From assembly GCA_947381325.1 (NCBI GenBank), contig CANCUP010000010.1:1-35825 (forward strand): 35,825 nt of DNA, read 5' to 3'. The notes beneath the pieces are model-generated. The model was not told the origin of the DNA, made no database searches, and saw nothing but the letters and a program-made list of their open reading frames with translations. Shown here in pieces: positions 33,343 through 35,825 of the stretch (positions are counted from its first letter, which is position 1; each line of letters starts with the position of its first letter). This stretch comes from Comamonadaceae bacterium. Lineage in GTDB: Bacteria; Pseudomonadota; Gammaproteobacteria; Burkholderiales; Burkholderiaceae_C. A program made the position numbers and the translations under genes.

Positions 33343-35244
33343 TCAGGTGGTTGAGGAGAGCACTTCCCAACGTTCTAGGGCGTGCATGAGTGCGGTTTCT
33401 ATCTCGGTGTCGCGCGCGTGCAGCTGGGCCACGCGCGCAGGGTCGGTGGCATAGACCTTGGGGTCTGCCAACGCTGTTTGCGTTTCTTTCTGCTCAGCCT
33501 CAAGGGTGCTGATGAGTGCTGGCAGCGCGTCGAGTTCGCGTTGTTCTTTGTAGCTCAGCTTGCGGGCCTTGGTGGTGGCGTTGGCTGGCTGAGTTTGAGA
33601 AGGTGATGTGGCGGCCGTGACTTGTTTGGCCTGCACAGATGCACTGGTGTTTTGTGCGCTGAGGCTGCGCGCGCGGGTCGATTGTGTGAGCCAGTCTTGC
33701 ACGCTGCCTTCGTACTCGCGCCAAAAGCCAGGGTTGTCGGGCGTGCCCTCAAACACCAGGGTGCTGGTGGCCACGTTGTCTAAGAATGAGCGGTCGTGGC
33801 TGACGATGAACACGGTGCCTTTGTAGTTTTGCAGCAATTCTTCGAGCAACTCCAGGGTGTCGATGTCCAAGTCGTTGGTAGGCTCGTCTAATACAAGCAC
33901 ATTGGCGGGACGCGCAAAAAGACGTGCCAGCAAAAGTCGGTTGCGCTCGCCCCCCGACAAGGAGCGAACGGGCGAGGTGGCGCGAGCGGGTGAGAACAAG
34001 AAGTCATCCAAGTAGCTTTTGACGTGTTTGCGTTGTGTGCCGATCTCAATCCACTCGCTGCCAGGGCTGATGAAGTCTTCCAGTGTGGCGTTCATGTCAA
34101 GCGCATTGCGCATTTGGTCAAAGTAGGCGACTTGTAAGTTGGCGCCTTGGCGAATCTTGCCGCTGTCGGGCTCAAGCTCACCCAGAATCATCTTCAGCAA
34201 CGTGCTTTTCCCCACGCCATTGGGGCCAATCAAACCCACCTTGTCACCACGCAAGAACGTGGCTGAGAAGTTTCGCGCAATCACTTTGTCGCCGAATGCC
34301 TTGTTGACCTCAGTCAGTTCGGCCACGATCTTGCCGCTTTGGGCGCCGCTGGCCAAGTCAAGCTTGACGCTGCCGACTGCCTCTCTGCGGGCTTCGCGGC
34401 TGGCGCGCAGCGCTTCAAGGCGGGCAATGCGGCTTTGACTGCGGGTGCGGCGTGCTTCTACGCCTTTGCGAATCCAAACCTCTTCACCGGCGAGCAGTTT
34501 GTCGGCTTTTGCATGGATGACCGCTTCTTGGTTGAGCTGCTCTTCTTTTTGCACTTGGTACTGAGCGAAGTTTCCTGGATAAGACAGCAGGCGTCCACGG
34601 TCTAGTTCTACGATGCGTGTGGCCACACGATCCAGAAATGTTCTGTCGTGGGTGATGGTGATGACGCTGCCTTTGAAGTCGAGCAGCAAACCTTCCAGCC
34701 ATTCAATGCTGTCGAGGTCTAAGTGGTTGGTGGGTTCATCTAATAGCAACACATCAGGTGCTGTGACAAGGGCCTGGGCCAATGCCACACGTTTGGCCGT
34801 GCCGCCTGAGAGCGCGCTGATGCGTGCGTCAGGGTCTAAGTGCAGTCGGTGAAGCGTTTCTTGCACGCGTTGTTCCCAATTCCAGCCATCAAAGACCTCA
34901 ATCTCGTTTTGCAGGGTATTGAGATCACCTTCCCCAGAGATATATTGATCAATCAAAAGGCGGACGCGTGACAAGCCAGAGCTGACGGACTCAAAAACAG
35001 ACACTTCGCCATCGAGTTGCGGTTCTTGCGCAACGTAAGTCACGCGAAGCGCCTGTTGTACGCGAAGATCGCCGTCGTCTGGCTTTTCGGTCCCCGCGAG
35101 TATGCGAAGCAATGAGGATTTGCCTGCGCCGTTGCGCCCAATGAGGCCCACGCGTTCGAGGGGCTCTAAAGAAAATTCGGCATGGTCAAGCAATGCGACA
35201 TGACCGAAGGAGAGTTGCGCGTTTTGTAAGGTAATCAAGGACAT
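33343..35244 (-). CDS. uup: ABC-F family ATPase Uup
   Basis: 633 residues; E. coli Uup is 635. Two ABC domains: first Walker A GRNGAGKS (36-43), signature LSGGTAKRVALAQAL, Walker B VLLLDEPTNHLDL; second Walker A GPNGVGKST, signature LSGGERNRLLLARLF, Walker B VLVLDEPTNDLDID. Between them is the basic ABC-F linker (GVEARRTRSQSRIARLEALR). The C-terminal stretch after about 545 is low-complexity, then predicted coiled coil, as in Uup. No membrane segments. ABC-F proteins act on ribosomes; Uup is linked to tolerance of replication or ribosome stress. Transcribed away from the rRNA operon. Confidence 0.93.
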   Translation of the reverse strand: MSLITLQNAQLSFGHVALLDHAEFSLEPLERVGLIGRNGAGKSSLLRILAGTEKPDDGDLRVQQALRVTYVAQEPQLDGEVSVFESVSSGLSRVRLLIDQYISGEGDLNTLQNEIEVFDGWNWEQRVQETLHRLHLDPDARISALSGGTAKRVALAQALVTAPDVLLLDEPTNHLDLDSIEWLEGLLLDFKGSVITITHDRTFLDRVATRIVELDRGRLLSYPGNFAQYQVQKEEQLNQEAVIHAKADKLLAGEEVWIRKGVEARRTRSQSRIARLEALRASREARREAVGSVKLDLASGAQSGKIVAELTEVNKAFGDKVIARNFSATFLRGDKVGLIGPNGVGKSTLLKMILGELEPDSGKIRQGANLQVAYFDQMRNALDMNATLEDFISPGSEWIEIGTQRKHVKSYLDDFLFSPARATSPVRSLSGGERNRLLLARLFARPANVLVLDEPTNDLDIDTLELLEELLQNYKGTVFIVSHDRSFLDNVATSTLVFEGTPDNPGFWREYEGSVQDWLTQSTRARSLSAQNTSASVQAKQVTAATSPSQTQPANATTKARKLSYKEQRELDALPALISTLEAEQKETQTALADPKVYATDPARVAQLHARDTEIETALMHALERWEVLSSTT

Positions 35245-35321
35245 GGGTCATTATCGTGAGGCTTATTGAGGCCCTTTAGCCACGCCTTCAGCAGAGACAA
35301 GGAAAACTTTTCTAAATATTT

Positions 35322-35351
35322 CTGTCGCGGGATAAAAAATTGATGTATACT
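35322..35351 (+). promoter_or_regulatory. rRNA promoter P1 (distal)
   Basis: The -10 is TATACT at 35346-35351, with a weak -35 CTGTCG at 35322-35327 and an 18-bp spacer. It is followed by the GC-rich discriminator GGCAGGCTTCGC, typical of stringently controlled rRNA promoters. Confidence 0.6.
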
Positions 35352-35431
35352 GGCAGGCTTCGCTGATAACAAGCGGTTAACAAGACCAAAGTTAACGGCG
35401 AAGTAGGATGAAAAGAAATTTTGAAATTTTT

Positions 35432-35460
35432 TCGAAAAATCAAAAAATCCGATGTATACT
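35432..35460 (+). promoter_or_regulatory. rRNA promoter P2
   Basis: -35 TCGAAA (35432-35437), 17-bp spacer, -10 TATACT (35455-35460). The upstream AAAAGAAATTTTGAAATTTT (35411-35430) is an excellent UP-element candidate. GC-rich discriminator follows. Confidence 0.75.
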
Positions 35461-35538
35461 GGCAGGCTTCGCTGATAACAAAGAAACTTAGGTTTCGAGT
35501 TGATGAAGAAGTCGGATAAAAGAAATTTTGAAATTTTT

Positions 35539-35567
35539 TCGAAAAATCAAAAAATCCGGTGTATACT
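35539..35567 (+). promoter_or_regulatory. rRNA promoter P3 (proximal)
   Basis: -35 TCGAAA (35539-35544), 17-bp spacer, -10 TATACT (35562-35567), with the same UP element (35518-35537) as P2. Discriminator GACAGGCTTCGC. It is nearest to 16S, about 212 bp upstream of it. Confidence 0.75.
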
Positions 35568-35596
35568 GACAGGCTTCGCTGATCGCAGCTAAGTTG

Positions 35597-35624
35597 CTCA
35601 ACAAGTTGAGTGGTTCATTAAAAA
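35597..35624 (+). promoter_or_regulatory. boxB/boxA-like rRNA antitermination signal
   Basis: A small hairpin CTCAA-CAAG-TTGAG (35597-35610) is followed by TGGTTCATTAAAA (35611-35623), resembling the betaproteobacterial boxA (GTTCTTTAA type) bound by NusB/NusE. One or two mismatches from that consensus. Confidence 0.55.
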
Positions 35625-35778
35625 AATACAGCCGATAAGCGTGGGCGTTTGATGGCGATTGCCAAGTTCTTCGGAGCTATGTCTTAACTGACATACAAAC
35701 GCTCATGAGAATAGAAGTGAAGTTCACTTCAATTCCGTTTTTATGAGTTGCTCGAAAGAGCGAAAAAAAATCAAGATC

Positions 35779-35825
35779 GAACTATAGAGTTTGATCCTGG
35801 CTCAGATTGAACGCTGGCGGAATGC
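35779..35825 (+). rRNA. rrs: 16S ribosomal RNA, 5' end (partial)
   Basis: The universal AGAGTTTGATCCTGGCTCAG starts at 35786, which corresponds to E. coli position 8, placing the mature 5' end near 35779. It continues ATTGAACGCTGGCGGAATGC to the window edge. The rest of the rRNA operon is outside. Confidence 0.97.

Larger units (their letters stand above)
35411..35583 (+). repeat. Tandem 66-bp direct repeat carrying rRNA promoters
   Basis: 35411-35476 and 35518-35583 are the same over 66 bp with two mismatches; the first 40 bp (35411-35450 and 35518-35557) are identical. A 31-bp part, from GATGTATACT to GATAACAA, also occurs at 35342-35372 and 35451-35481. The spacing of the three -10 boxes is 109 and 107 bp. 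Confidence 0.95.
35245..35778 (+). promoter_or_regulatory. rRNA operon promoter and leader region
   Basis: 534 bp without protein genes. Contents: a short divergent upstream region for uup, three promoters with repeated surroundings (35323-35567), a boxB/boxA-like antitermination element (35597-35624), and leader stems before 16S, including GAAGTGA/TCACTTC (35714-35730) and GCTC-GAAA-GAGC near 35752-35763. The region is strongly AT rich. Confidence 0.85.

Overview
The window looks like a chromosomal segment of a betaproteobacterium of the order Burkholderiales, most likely family Comamonadaceae (Limnohabitans/Rhodoferax/Polaromonas-like). The pointers are the RpoC protein, the rsmB-DUF4390-ntrY-ntrX gene order, the AAGATCGAACTATAGAGTTT-type start of 16S rRNA, and the high density of TRAP transporters with aromatic-acid enzymes. 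The family placement is inference, because no database search was possible.

Layout, left to right. (1) 1-4327: the last codons of rpoB, complete rpoC and a strong intrinsic terminator. (2) 4367-9831: a tightly packed operon with a divergent LemA-like protein, rsmB (16S m5C967 methyltransferase), a DUF4390 secreted protein, the membrane sensor kinase NtrY and a shortened NtrX that lacks the AAA+ domain. (3) 9854-10462: a small polytopic membrane protein, convergent to ntrX. (4) 10543-15553: a catabolic/uptake cluster with a TetR regulator, a complete TRAP transporter (small permease, large permease, binding protein), type II 3-dehydroquinate dehydratase and a divergent shikimate-dehydrogenase-like protein. 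It probably handles quinate, shikimate or a related hydroaromatic acid. (5) tRNA-Phe(GAA) with a terminator, then a secreted protein made of six 23-residue two-cysteine repeats. (6) 16317-22183: a second uptake/degradation cluster on the minus strand. It holds a TRAP transporter, a group D flavin monooxygenase, a divergent MarR regulator and an enzyme whose metal and active-site residues match gamma-resorcylate (2,6-dihydroxybenzoate) decarboxylase. (7) 22287-33330: housekeeping genes rep, an AEC-family permease, priA, hemE, a CoA-binding protein, dsbD, a creatininase-family hydrolase and a histidine phosphatase. (8) 33343-35244: ABC-F ATPase uup. (9) 35245-35825: an AT-rich rRNA promoter region with three repeated promoters, leader signals, and the first bases of 16S rRNA.

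How the parts fit together. The cluster at 16-22 kb reads as a substrate-specific module: import of an aromatic carboxylate, decarboxylation to resorcinol, then ring hydroxylation toward hydroxyquinol, under a MarR repressor. The flavin reductase, ring-cleavage dioxygenase and maleylacetate reductase needed to complete that route are not in the window. The 10.5-15.5 kb cluster is a parallel module for a cyclohexane-carboxylate type substrate. Together they suggest use of plant- or algae-derived phenolic and hydroaromatic acids. The most unusual items are the cysteine-repeat protein, the AAA+-less NtrX, the altered substrate pocket of the AroE-like enzyme, the TRAP plus gamma-resorcylate module and the amplified rRNA promoter.
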